Shown piece by piece: positions 34,801 through 43,559 of a stretch of DNA of 64,000 nt. The notes beneath the pieces are model-generated. The model saw nothing but the letters and a program-made list of their open reading frames with translations, did not search any database and had not been told where the DNA came from. Source of the stretch: Burkholderia sp. USMB20 (GTDB taxonomy: Bacteria > Pseudomonadota > Gammaproteobacteria > Burkholderiales > Burkholderiaceae); assembly GCF_000949135.2 (NCBI RefSeq), contig NZ_JTAN02000003.1:558001-622000 (forward strand). Direction: 5' to 3'. Position 1 is the stretch's first letter. Each line of letters opens with the position of its first letter. A program made the position numbers and the translations under genes.

Positions 34801-36213
34801 ATGGGGCAGACGCTGTATCAGAAAATCGTCGCGGATCACACGGTTTTCAGAGTCGATGAGCAGCACGTCGCGCTATATGCCGATTTGCACATCATGAACG
34901 AATACACGAGCCCGCAGGCATTCGCGGGCTTGGCGGAAAAAAACCTGCCGGTGCGGTGCCCGGAGAAGCAAATGGGCGTTGTGGATCATGTCATCCCGAC
35001 GCACGCTGTTCCCGCAGACAAGCGCACGATCGTCATCGATGCAGCAGCCAGCCAGGCCGCGAACTTCACGCGCAATTGCCGGAAGCACGGGATTCATCTG
35101 TTTGACGTGACGGACCGCGAGCAAGGCATCGAGCATGTCGTTGCACCCGAGATCGGTCTGATTCGACCTGGCATGGTGGTGTTGTGCGGGGATAGCCACA
35201 CGACGACGTACGGAGCCCTTGGGGCGCTCGGCTTTGGAATCGGCACGTCGGAAGTCGAGCACGTGCTTGCCACGCAGACACTCATCTACCGCGTCGCGCG
35301 AGACATGCGTATCCAGGTGGACGGCATCCTGCCCACCGGCACGACTTCGAAGGATCTCGTCCTTTACATCATCGCTCGGATCGGAGCGCAAGGCGCTCGC
35401 GGCTTCGTGGTCGAGTACCGTGGATCCGCGATTGACGCGCTCAGCGCCGAAGCACGTATGACGCTCTGCAACATGACGGTGGAGGCAGGCGCGCGCGGCG
35501 CACTGATTGCCCCTGACGACACGACCGTCGAGTACGTATCGGCACGCATCAAGGACTTGTCGGTCGACGAGATCGGTGATGCCGTGCAACGTTGGAAACA
35601 GCTGAAGTCGGATGCTGACGCCATATTCGATGCCGAGCATCGTTTCGACGCGGGTGATGTCGCCCCGTTTGTGACATGGGGGACGAGCCCCGATCAGGCG
35701 ATTGCCGTTACCGACCGCATTCCATCGCTTTCCAGTGAACCGCTTGAACGCAGCAACGCGTCCAAGGCCCTCGACTACATGGGGCTGGATGCCGGCGCAC
35801 CGATTGTCGGACTTGCAGTGGACCACGTGTTCATCGGCTCATGCACCAACGCTCGAATCGAGGATCTGCGCGCCGTCGCGGATATCGTGCGCGGTCGGAA
35901 GGTTGCATCGTCCGTACGCGCGATGGTCGTGCCCGGTTCCGGGCTGGTTCGCGAGCAAGCCGAGCGCGAGGGCATCGCGCAAACGCTGATCGATGCGGGA
36001 TTTGAATGGCGCCAGCCGGGCTGTTCAATGTGTCTGGCGATGAACGACGACATTCTGCAACCGGGTCAGCGCTGCGCTTCGACGACCAATCGCAACTTCG
36101 AGGGACGTCAGGGGCGCGGGGCACGAACGCATCTGATGAGCCCTGCCATGGCGGCGGCGGCAGCGTTGGCCGGCCATATCGTCGATGTACGCAAGGAATT
36201 GAACCATGTCTAA
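34801..36213 (+). CDS. LeuC-like hydro-lyase large subunit (isopropylmalate/citramalate isomerase family)
   Basis: 470-residue [4Fe-4S] aconitase-family large subunit that isomerises or dehydrates a malate derivative with the small subunit encoded next. The three cluster cysteines are Cys348 (GSCTNAR), Cys408 and Cys411 ([10 protein letters not shown]); [33 protein letters not shown] is as in LeuC. ATG 34801 has an ideal AGGAGG site. The partners here are a 2-hydroxycarboxylate transporter and a LysR gene, not leuB/leuA, so a catabolic substrate such as 2-methylmalate/citraconate, or isopropylmalate, is more likely than leucine synthesis. Which one is not visible. Confidence 0.85.
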   Translation: [470 protein letters not shown]

Positions 36214-36841
36214 GCATCAGTCAATTGCAGGTATTGCAGCGCCGCTGCCTTTGAATAACCTCGATACCGATCAGATCATGCCGAAGCAGTTCTTGCTTGG
36301 TATCGACAAGTCCGGTCTCGCACGCGGAGTTTTCTATGATCTTCGCCATGAACCGGATGGCTCGCAGCGCGAGGACTTCATACTGAATCGTCCAGACTAT
36401 CAGGGTGCTCGCATCCTTGTCACAGGCGCGAACTTCGGTTGCGGATCGAGCCGCGAACATGCGGTGTGGGGCCTTCAGCAAGCTGGTATCGAGGCGATCA
36501 TTGCGCCGAGTTACGGTGAGATTTTCTATTTCAATGCGCTCAACAACCGATTGCTTCTGATCACGCTCGATCCCGGTTCCGTTTCTGCCATCGTCGAACA
36601 GATCGGTGATCCTGCGACAAGCGTATTGACCGTCGATGTCGTCCGGCAACACATTGAAACCGCGAATGGAGACGTGCACCGATTCGAAATGCCGGCGAGG
36701 CAAAAGCGCATGTTTGTCGAGGGGCTCGACATGATCGGGATGACGCTCGGCGAATCAGCGGTCATAGCCGAATTCGAACGTCGACACCACGCGAACCACC
36801 GCTGGATGCAGATCGACCTGCCGCAGCAGCAACGCCGCTGA
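36206..36841 (+). CDS. LeuD-like hydro-lyase small subunit
   Basis: 211-residue swivelling-domain subunit. LPLNNLDTDQIMPKQFL, GARILVTGANFGCGSSREHAVWGLQQAGI and APSYGEIFYFNALNNRLL are diagnostic of LeuD/IPMI small subunits; GSSREH holds the substrate-binding Ser-Arg. Length is typical. It overlaps the large-subunit gene by 8 nt, so the two are translationally coupled. The last ~15 residues are arginine/glutamine-rich and not conserved. Confidence 0.88.
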   Translation: MSKHQSIAGIAAPLPLNNLDTDQIMPKQFLLGIDKSGLARGVFYDLRHEPDGSQREDFILNRPDYQGARILVTGANFGCGSSREHAVWGLQQAGIEAIIAPSYGEIFYFNALNNRLLLITLDPGSVSAIVEQIGDPATSVLTVDVVRQHIETANGDVHRFEMPARQKRMFVEGLDMIGMTLGESAVIAEFERRHHANHRWMQIDLPQQQRR

Positions 36842-36946
36842 GCGACGCCGCGGAGACGTTCGAGTGTTCGCCAGGAGGACAGCCGGATCCGGCTCGTCCG
36901 GCTGAACGGCAGGCAGCTGCCGAAACATAAATACCGGAGACAAAAG

Positions 36947-38269
36947 ATGGAAACGTCGTCGTCACATACGCGTGTCACTGCATCTGCGCGCGTGTTCTCG
37001 CTTGCAAGGATAGAGATTGGCGGCATGCCGCTGCCGATGTTCGTTGCTGTAGCCGCGATCACTATTTTGGCCGTACTGACGAGAAGGCTGCCAAACGACA
37101 TGATCGGGGGCTTCGCGGTACTGATGTTGTCCGGACTATTGCTAGGAGAACTCGGGCGACGGATTCCGCTGTTCAGGCATATCGGCGGCCCTGCCATTCT
37201 GTGCTTGTTTGTTCCGTCCGCGCTGCTGGGTTACCGCCTGATGGACGACGTGACGCTTAAGGCAATCACGACGACGATGAAGACGGCAAACCTTCAATAT
37301 CTCTACATCGCATGTCTGGTTGCGGGAAGCATTCTGGGGATGAACCGCAAGATTTTGATCCAGGGTTTCCTCAAGATGTTCGTCCCGCTGCTGATCGGCT
37401 CCATCGTGGCCATCGCAGTTGGCTTGATGGCCGGGCTGGCGTTTGGTTACGACGCGAAGCACACGTTCTTTTATATCGTCATGCCGATCCTCGGCGGAGG
37501 AATCGGCGAGGGAATTCTTCCGCTTTCGATCGCGTATTCGGAAATCACTGGGAACGCACAGGGTCATCTCGTCGCGATGATGGTGCCTGCGGCGCTGATC
37601 GGCAATGTCGTCGCGATTCTTGCCAGCGGTCTGCTCAAGCGCCTTGGCGAAAGGCATCCCCAGTTCAGCGGCGATGGGCGGTTGGTCAGAACCGGCGAAG
37701 ATCAGGATTTGCTCAAGGCGCAAAAGGCGGAGGCTCCGCTGGATTTGCGGCTGATGGGATTCGGTTTGCTTCTGTCATGCACATTGTTCATTCTTGGCGG
37801 TCTGCTGGCGCCGTTGACGGGTATACCCGGTCCAGTTCTGATGATCGTCGCTGCGGCTGTATTGAAGGTATGTCGTACGATTCCCGAGGCGATGGAAGTA
37901 GGTGCATATCAGATGTATAAATTCATGTCGACGAATCTGACGTTTGCCGTTCTTGTCGGACTGGGTACGTTGTTCGTGTCGTGGGACAAGCTCGTCAACG
38001 CTTTCTCGCTGGGATATTTCGTGATCTGTGCGTCGATCGTCGCCTCGATGGTGGTGTCAGGCTTCTTCGTCGGGGCGCGGCTGAAGATGTATCCGGTCGA
38101 GTCCGCCATTGTGACGGCTTGCCATAGCGGATTGGGCGGAACCGGTGACGTGGCAATTCTGTCTTCGTCGAACCGGATGGGTTTGATGCCGTTCGCGCAA
38201 ATCTCCACTCGGATTGGAGGTGCCGCGATGGTCGTGTTCGCTGCGGTCATGATGCGGTGGCTGCATTGA
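36947..38269 (+). CDS. 2-hydroxycarboxylate transporter (CitS/MaeN/CitP family)
   Basis: 440-residue inner-membrane secondary transporter (2HCT family) for citrate, malate or similar 2-hydroxy acids, usually Na+- or H+-coupled. Both re-entrant GGxG-type loops are visible: PILGGGIGEGILPLS in the N-half and HSGLGGTGDVAILSSSNRM in the C-half, followed by FAQISTRIGGA, the conserved Arg-containing motif that binds the substrate carboxylate. Around 11 hydrophobic segments. ATG 36947 has GGAG upstream. It follows leuD-like by ~105 bp and is presumably the uptake system for the substrate of the LeuCD-like enzyme. Confidence 0.9.
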   Translation: METSSSHTRVTASARVFSLARIEIGGMPLPMFVAVAAITILAVLTRRLPNDMIGGFAVLMLSGLLLGELGRRIPLFRHIGGPAILCLFVPSALLGYRLMDDVTLKAITTTMKTANLQYLYIACLVAGSILGMNRKILIQGFLKMFVPLLIGSIVAIAVGLMAGLAFGYDAKHTFFYIVMPILGGGIGEGILPLSIAYSEITGNAQGHLVAMMVPAALIGNVVAILASGLLKRLGERHPQFSGDGRLVRTGEDQDLLKAQKAEAPLDLRLMGFGLLLSCTLFILGGLLAPLTGIPGPVLMIVAAAVLKVCRTIPEAMEVGAYQMYKFMSTNLTFAVLVGLGTLFVSWDKLVNAFSLGYFVICASIVASMVVSGFFVGARLKMYPVESAIVTACHSGLGGTGDVAILSSSNRMGLMPFAQISTRIGGAAMVVFAAVMMRWLH

Positions 38270-38292
38270 CGGAGTCGTCGAGCCGGCATGGA

Positions 38293-38679
38293 TCATGTCG
38301 TTCGTGCTTCGTGTACGAGCAGCACCGTGCCGCTGATTTCGAAGCGGAACGTCGGCGCGTGCACGAACGAATTTCGCTGCAGCGGACCGTCGACCTTCGC
38401 GAAGCTGTCGATCGCGCCGTCGATCACGATTGCCGCATCGACGAGATTGCCGATGTCGAGCTCGATACTGTCCGCCTCGCCGTAGGCGTCGCTGCGGAAC
38501 TCGACGTCGGTCGCGCCGGTACACGATGCCGACTCTTCGACATGCTCGAAGCCGTTCAATCCGAAACGGCGGATCGTGCCGTTGACGACGCGGATCCGGC
38601 CGCGCCACGCGGCCCAGCGATATCGGTCCCGGATGCGGGTGCCCCTCCAGCGCACGCGGATCAGGCAGACGACGCCGTG
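38293..38679 (-). pseudogene. C-terminal fragment of a larger protein (possibly DUF3604-like)
   Basis: About 128 codons of a beta-rich C-terminal region remain on the minus strand (GTRIRDRYRWAAWRG, NGTIRRFGLNGFEHVEE, ATDVEFRSDAYGEADSIELD, FVHAPTFRFEISG), ending at a stop at 38293. The 5' part is missing: the frame runs directly into the antisense of the truncated GntR copy. The pattern recalls the C-terminal domain of DUF3604 proteins, but this is from memory and weak. It marks a deletion or recombination junction at ~38680. Confidence 0.5.
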
Positions 38680-39361
38680 CAACGAGATCGAACAAGGCGT
38701 GCACGAGCCGACCGGCAAGCTGCCTTTCGAGGCGCAATTGAGCGAACGTTTCCAGGTGAGCCGTGTAACCGTCAGGCTCGCGCTCGACCGCCTGACCGAC
38801 GCGCGCATGGTCGAGCGCAAGCAGGGTAAAGGGACGTTTGCGGCAAAGCAGCTGCTGCGGCATCGGCTCGACGTGCTGGGCGGACTTCACGGCTCGATCG
38901 CCGAGCACCGCGCACGAGCACGGATGGAATTGCTGCGCATGGAAGCGTACGACGTGCCGCCGGGCTTGCGGCAGGCATTCACCGCCGACGTCACGCGCTG
39001 CATCTATCTCGAACGCCTGCACTGGATCGACGACGAACCGGTCGCGTTCGCGCCGATGCGCCTGCTGCCCGGCGCCGCAACCGTCGCCTTCGAGCAGGCC
39101 GAGCGCATGTCGACCTACGAAGTGCTGGAAGGCTTGCTGGGCTGGCGGATCACGGAGGCCGACATGTCGGTGACGGCCATGGGTTCGCCCGAAGACGTTG
39201 CGGAGCATCTTCGGATTGGTGCGCAAATGCCGTTGCTGGTGTTGCGGCGTGCGTCTCGCTTGACGGACGGCCGCATCTGCGAATCCACCGTGTTCGATAT
39301 CCGGCCTGAGCGACTCGGCCTCATCGTGCGAAGCGGCGTGGAGGCGAGGTTCGTCGGCTGA
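38680..39361 (+). pseudogene. Truncated second copy of the GntR/UTRA regulator
   Basis: From about 38680 the sequence is a close copy of the GntR gene at 1630-2370, beginning at its residue ~21 (EIEQGVHEPTGKLP) and ending with the same VEARFVG terminus. The first ~20 codons, start codon, promoter and palindromic operator are missing and replaced by antisense of the fragment to the left. Helices 2-3 of the HTH and the whole UTRA domain remain. An in-frame ATG at 38576 could give a chimeric protein of 261 residues, but its leader is not protein-like. Most differences from the intact copy are single-base and often silent. Confidence 0.75.
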
Positions 39362-39535
39362 TGGAGCGAAGGCCGGGTGGTCGGTGACGTGCGGTGTGCT
39401 GCTCACGGGATTCGTTATCTGCGCGCGGCAGCGAAGCATCACAGCAATCGGTATTTTGCGCGCGCCCGAGGTTGACTAAGATCAAACCCTCAGGCGGACG
39501 CCAGTATCGTCAACCGGTCCGCCCGTGCCCGGATC

Positions 39536-40624
39536 ATGAACAACCCTACAGATTCTCCACCGCTCATCTCGCTGCCGGAAAGCGAGCATCGCCCGCTCTC
39601 GGTGCGCGCGAAGGCGCTCGTATTCGCCGATCCCGCCTCGCGCGCGGTCCTGCGCTTCGTCGAGCAGATCGGACCCAGCGCCGCGCCGGCGCTGATCCTC
39701 GGCGAGACGGGCACCGGCAAGGAGCTGGTCGCGCGCCATATCCACCATGTCAGCGGCCGCACCGGCGCATTCATCGCGGTCAACTGCGGCGCGATCAGCC
39801 AGCAGCTCGCGGAGAGCGAACTGTTCGGCCACGAGGCCGGCGCGTTCACGGGGGCGCAGGGGCGCCGCGTCGGCTATTTCGAGGAAGCGAACGGCGGCAC
39901 GATCTTTCTCGACGAAATCGGCGATCTCGCGCCGCCGCTGCAGGCGAAGCTGCTGCGCGTGCTGCAGGAGGGCGAGGTGACGCGCGTGGGCGCGACCCGT
40001 GCGCGGCCGGTCGACGTCCGCGTCGTCGCGGCGACCAACGTCGACCTCGAGCAGGCCGTGCTGGCCGGCAATTTCCGGATGGACCTGTTCTACCGGATCA
40101 ATCTCGCCCGGGTGCGGCTGCCGCCGTTGCGCGAGCGGCCGCAGGACATCCTGCCGCTCGCCGAGCATTTCCGCGGGCGCTATTGCGCGCAGCTGAAGCG
40201 GCCGCAGCCGATGCTATCCGAGGCCACGGTGCAGGCGCTGTACGCGTATCCGTGGCCCGGCAACATCCGCGAGCTGGAAAACGTCATGCATCTGGCGTTG
40301 CTCGTGTCGAACGGCAACCTGATCCGCCCGGAGCACCTGAAGTTCTCCGAGGCACTCGCAGGCTATGCGCAAGCCGACGCCGGCGCGGCGACGATGCCGC
40401 AGGACGATATCCGCGCGGGCGTGCGCCGCCTGTTCCGCGCGCCCGGCGAAAGCCTGCTGCGCGACATCGAGGAACTGGTCGTCTGCGAGGCGTTCGAGCA
40501 TTGCCGGTTCAGCCAGGTGCGCACGGCCGCGCTGCTCGGTGTCACGCGCAATACGATGCGCACGCTGCTCGCGCGCCACGGGCTGCTCAGCGAGCCGCGC
40601 CCGGAATCCGCATTCGACGACTGA
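39536..40624 (+). CDS. sfnR: SfnR-like sigma-54-dependent activator without sensor domain
   Basis: 362-residue bacterial enhancer-binding protein: a ~25-residue leader, then the AAA+ domain with Walker A GETGTGKE (residues 56-63), the sigma-54-contacting GAFTGA loop (102-107), Walker [11 protein letters not shown] and the Arg-finger region [18 protein letters not shown], and a C-terminal Fis-type HTH ([23 protein letters not shown]). No N-terminal receiver, GAF or PAS domain is present, as in Pseudomonas SfnR (dimethyl-sulfone utilisation). It lies at the end of, and convergent with, the monooxygenase operon whose promoter region at 48.4-48.6 kb has sigma-54 motifs and paired palindromes. Confidence 0.82.
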   Translation: MNNPTDSPPLISLPESEHRPLSVRAKALVFADPASRAVLRFVEQIGPSAAPALILGETGTGKELVARHIHHVSGRTGAFIAVNCGAISQQLAESELFGHEAGAFTGAQGRRVGYFEEANGGTIFLDEIGDLAPPLQAKLLRVLQEGEVTRVGATRARPVDVRVVAATNVDLEQAVLAGNFRMDLFYRINLARVRLPPLRERPQDILPLAEHFRGRYCAQLKRPQPMLSEATVQALYAYPWPGNIRELENVMHLALLVSNGNLIRPEHLKFSEALAGYAQADAGAATMPQDDIRAGVRRLFRAPGESLLRDIEELVVCEAFEHCRFSQVRTAALLGVTRNTMRTLLARHGLLSEPRPESAFDD

Positions 40625-40669
40625 CGCGTCGCGGGGATCGGCGCTGTCGCCGGCTCGCCGTCCGGCGCG

Positions 40670-41779
40670 TCAAGACAGGCTGGCGCGTGCCAGCCGCGTG
40701 CGCACGCGCGGCAATACGTGCTCGCCCACGCGCGCCGCTTCCTCCAGGTTCGGATAGGACGACAGCAGGAAGGTATCGATGCCGAGTTGCCGGTATTCGT
40801 GGACGCGCGCGGCAACCTGATCGTAGCTGCCGACGATCGCGGTGCCCGCGCCGCCGCGAATCAGGCCGACACCGGCCCACAGGTTCGGATATACCTCCAG
40901 TTCGCGCAGCGAGCGCAGCGCGCCGCGGCTCAGCGCGGTCTGGCGCTGCTGACCGACCGATTCGTAGGCGGCGAGCTTGCGCTGCGCGTCGACATAGGTC
41001 TGGTCGGAAATCTCACTCAGCAACGCGTCGGCGCGCGCCCATGCGGCGCGTTCGGTCGGGCGCGCGATCACGTGCACGCGCAGCCCGAAGCGCAGCCGGC
41101 GGCCGTGCATCGCGGCCAGTGCACGCAGCCGCGCGATGCGTTCCCGCACGGCGTCGGGCGGCTCGCCCCACAGCAGGTACGTATCGGCCTGGCTCGCGGC
41201 CACCTGTTCGGCAAGCGTCGACGCCCCGCCGAGGTAGAGCGCCGGCGGGGTCGCGAGCGGCACGCCGGCATGCGCGGGGTTCAGCATGTAGTAACGCCCG
41301 GCGACGGAGTGGCCGGCGCCCTGCCACAGACGCCGCAGGACCCGCAGGCATTCGGACGTGCGCTGGTAGCGCGCGTCGTGATCGAGAAAGTCGCCGAGCG
41401 CACGCTGGTCGTAAGCGCTCGAGCCGTTGACCGCGAACAGGCGCAGGCGAGCGCCGCTCATGCGCTGCAGGGTGGCCGCCTTGCGCGCGATCTGTTCGGG
41501 CTGTTCGAGGCCCGGGCGGAATGTCACGATCAACGCGATGCGGTGCGTTGCACGCGCGAGCTGCGCACTGACGAGCCACGGATCCTCGAAGCCCGCGGCC
41601 ATCGGCAGCAGCAGGCTGTCGAAGCCGGCGGCCTCGGCCGCGCAGGCGACGCCGCGCAGGTATTCGGGCGTGGCCGGCCGATAGTCCTGCATGAAGGTCG
41701 GCGGGCGCGGCAGGCCGCTGTTGGCGAGATGCGGACCGTCGCCGTTGGTCGGCAGGAACCACGCGAAATCGACGCTCAT
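40670..41779 (-). CDS. SsuD-like FMNH2-dependent monooxygenase (LLM class)
   Basis: 369-residue luciferase-like monooxygenase of the alkanesulfonate monooxygenase type: FAWFLPTNGDG start, AAGFDSLLLP, IALIVTFRPGLEQPEQIARKAATL, RLRLFAVNG, and the YLGGASTLAEQVAA phosphate-binding region. It is expected to desulfonate an alkane- or aryl-sulfonate with FMNH2 and O2. ATG 41779 overlaps the stop of the preceding gene in the operon by 4 nt; the longer open frame upstream is a high-GC artefact. It is the last gene of the minus-strand organosulfur operon. Confidence 0.85.
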   Translation of the reverse strand: MSVDFAWFLPTNGDGPHLANSGLPRPPTFMQDYRPATPEYLRGVACAAEAAGFDSLLLPMAAGFEDPWLVSAQLARATHRIALIVTFRPGLEQPEQIARKAATLQRMSGARLRLFAVNGSSAYDQRALGDFLDHDARYQRTSECLRVLRRLWQGAGHSVAGRYYMLNPAHAGVPLATPPALYLGGASTLAEQVAASQADTYLLWGEPPDAVRERIARLRALAAMHGRRLRFGLRVHVIARPTERAAWARADALLSEISDQTYVDAQRKLAAYESVGQQRQTALSRGALRSLRELEVYPNLWAGVGLIRGGAGTAIVGSYDQVAARVHEYRQLGIDTFLLSSYPNLEEAARVGEHVLPRVRTRLARASLS

Positions 41780-42504
41780 GCGTCGCCTCGCCGGCGGCTT
41801 GCCCGACGCGCGACGCGCGCGCGTCGCACGTCGTCGAACCCGACCGTGCGCCGGAGCAGCGCATCGGCCGGCGGTGGCGCGAGGCCGCGCGCGCGATACG
41901 CGCGTTCGACGGCCGCCGCCACCGGCGGCGCGCTGGCCGGTACGAGCAGCCCGTCGCACCACGACGCGGCGAACGCGATTTCGCGCCGCTCGGCGACCGA
42001 CCAGTAGACGGGAGGCCGCTGCGCCGCGAGATCAGGCAAACGGGCATGCTCGACGCGATAGTAGACCCCGCGATACTGCAGCGGAGAATCGGTTGCCCAC
42101 AGTGCGCGCAGGAGCGACAGGAATTCGGCGCTGCGCGCGAGCCGCTGGTCGCGGTTCAGATGCATGGCGCGGTCGGTCGCGTCGACGTCCTGCGCGTCGG
42201 CTTCGCATGCGAGCAGCGCGCGGCCGCGGCTCAGCGACTGCAGGCTCTGCGCGAGATGGGCGGCGGCGACGGGCAGCATCGCGCCGGCCTGCAGCGTCAC
42301 CATCACGCGCAGCGCCGGTAGCGCGTCGACGAGCGCCGCGGCCGCCATCCACGGGTCGGGACCGGTAGCCTGCGCGGGCAGCAGCACGGCGTTGCAGCCG
42401 GCCGCCACGCCGACCTCGGCAATCGCGATCCAGTCGGCGGCCGGGTCGGGGCGTGTGTCGTCGCAGCCGATGTCGAGCCGCAGCAGCAGACGCGGCGCGC
42501 TCAT
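41776..42504 (-). CDS. Short LLM-class flavin oxidoreductase, C-terminally shortened
   Basis: 242 residues, well below the 330-380 usual for this class. The SsuD-like order is present for the N-terminal two thirds (IAIAEVGVAAGCNAVLLPAQ, LRVMVTLQAGAMLPVAAAHLAQSL, RDQRLARSAEFLSLLRALW, VEHARLPDLAAQRPPVYWS) and then stops with an arginine-rich tail. It overlaps both neighbours by 4 nt. It may be a degenerate paralogue or a non-catalytic partner of the SsuD-like protein encoded next. A monooxygenase role is uncertain. Confidence 0.7.
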   Translation of the reverse strand: MSAPRLLLRLDIGCDDTRPDPAADWIAIAEVGVAAGCNAVLLPAQATGPDPWMAAAALVDALPALRVMVTLQAGAMLPVAAAHLAQSLQSLSRGRALLACEADAQDVDATDRAMHLNRDQRLARSAEFLSLLRALWATDSPLQYRGVYYRVEHARLPDLAAQRPPVYWSVAERREIAFAASWCDGLLVPASAPPVAAAVERAYRARGLAPPPADALLRRTVGFDDVRRARVARRASRRRGDA

Positions 42505-43559
42505 GCGGGTGCGTGCGCCGGCCGCCAGCCGAGCGCCGGCGCAATCGTTTCCGCGAGCGCGCGCAGCCGCGCCAGCGCGTCGTCGAGCGACGAGCTTTCC
42601 GATTGCACGACCGGCAGGAAATAGTCGGCGAACGGGAACAGCGCCGGGTCGCCGCGCAGGCTTTCGATCACGTCGTCCGGATGCCCGTAGTGGACGTTCA
42701 GCAGCCGCACGATCTGCTCGGGATCGGTCACGTCGGGATGGCCGCTCGCGGCGAGCCACGGGATATGGCGCACGACGTCGGGCGCCAGCGCGGCGAGCGC
42801 GGTGCGCCGGTCGCGTGCGGGAAACACCGCGCGCACCACGCCGATGCGCGGTGCCGGTGCGCCGGCGTGCGCGTATTCGCGCCAGGCGTCGAGATACGCG
42901 TGCGCGAGCGGCAACTGCACGGTGCGCGGATCGTGCACGGCGGTGCCGAGCAGCAGGCCGTTGCCGTGCCGTGCGGCGAACCGCGCGCCGTCGGGCGACG
43001 CGTGCGAATGCCACAGGCGCGCGCGCACGCCGGGCGCCGCGGGCTGCAGCACGAGCGGCGGCGCGTCGGCGGCGGCTGCGTGCGCGAGCGGGCGGCCCGC
43101 GAGCGCATCCTGCAAACGTTCGAGCGCGGTCGCGAAGCGCGCCTGCCGCGTGTCGACGTCGAGCCCGAACGCGGCGAACGCGTCGAGATTCGCGCCGCCG
43201 CTGCCGAGGCCGAGTTGCAGCCGGCCGCCCGCCAGCGCGTCGAGCACCGCCGCATCTTCGGCGAGCCGCAGCGGATCCTCGAGCGACAGCGTGACGATTC
43301 CCGTGCCGAGTTCGATGCGGCGCGTGCGTTGCGCGACGGCGGCCAGCAGCACGAGCGGCGACGGCAGCCGGCCGTATTCCGCGCGGAAATGATGCTGCGC
43401 GACGAATCCGCCGTCGAAGCCGAGCTGTTCCGCCGCGACGAACAGCGTTTCGAGCTCCGCGTAGACGCGGCGCGCGTCGCCGGTGCCGTGGACGTGCGTG
43501 AGGAAACCGAGCTTGAACGGCCGGCGCTCGGCCGGTGCGGGTGAGGACGATCGAGTCAT
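42501..43559 (-). CDS. LLM-class flavin-dependent oxidoreductase
   Basis: 352-residue luciferase-like protein: KLGFLTHVHGTGDARRVYAELETLFVAAEQLGFDGGFVAQHHF, RRIELGTGIVTLSLEDPLRLAEDAAVLDALAGGRLQLGLGSGG and ARHGNGLLLGTA are typical of the bacterial-luciferase-like subgroup. It resembles the next upstream gene product (43556-44578) closely enough to be a tandem duplicate. Start at ATG 43559 with a 4-nt overlap. Substrate unknown; expected to attack a sulfur-containing compound from context. Confidence 0.82.
   Translation of the reverse strand: MTRSSSPAPAERRPFKLGFLTHVHGTGDARRVYAELETLFVAAEQLGFDGGFVAQHHFRAEYGRLPSPLVLLAAVAQRTRRIELGTGIVTLSLEDPLRLAEDAAVLDALAGGRLQLGLGSGGANLDAFAAFGLDVDTRQARFATALERLQDALAGRPLAHAAAADAPPLVLQPAAPGVRARLWHSHASPDGARFAARHGNGLLLGTAVHDPRTVQLPLAHAYLDAWREYAHAGAPAPRIGVVRAVFPARDRRTALAALAPDVVRHIPWLAASGHPDVTDPEQIVRLLNVHYGHPDDVIESLRGDPALFPFADYFLPVVQSESSSLDDALARLRALAETIAPALGWRPAHAPA

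Noticed and set aside
34801-36841. Assignment of the LeuCD-like pair to leucine biosynthesis
   Set aside because: The neighbours are a 2-hydroxycarboxylate transporter and a LysR regulator, not leuA/leuB; a catabolic role fits better, so the gene symbols leuC/leuD were not given.
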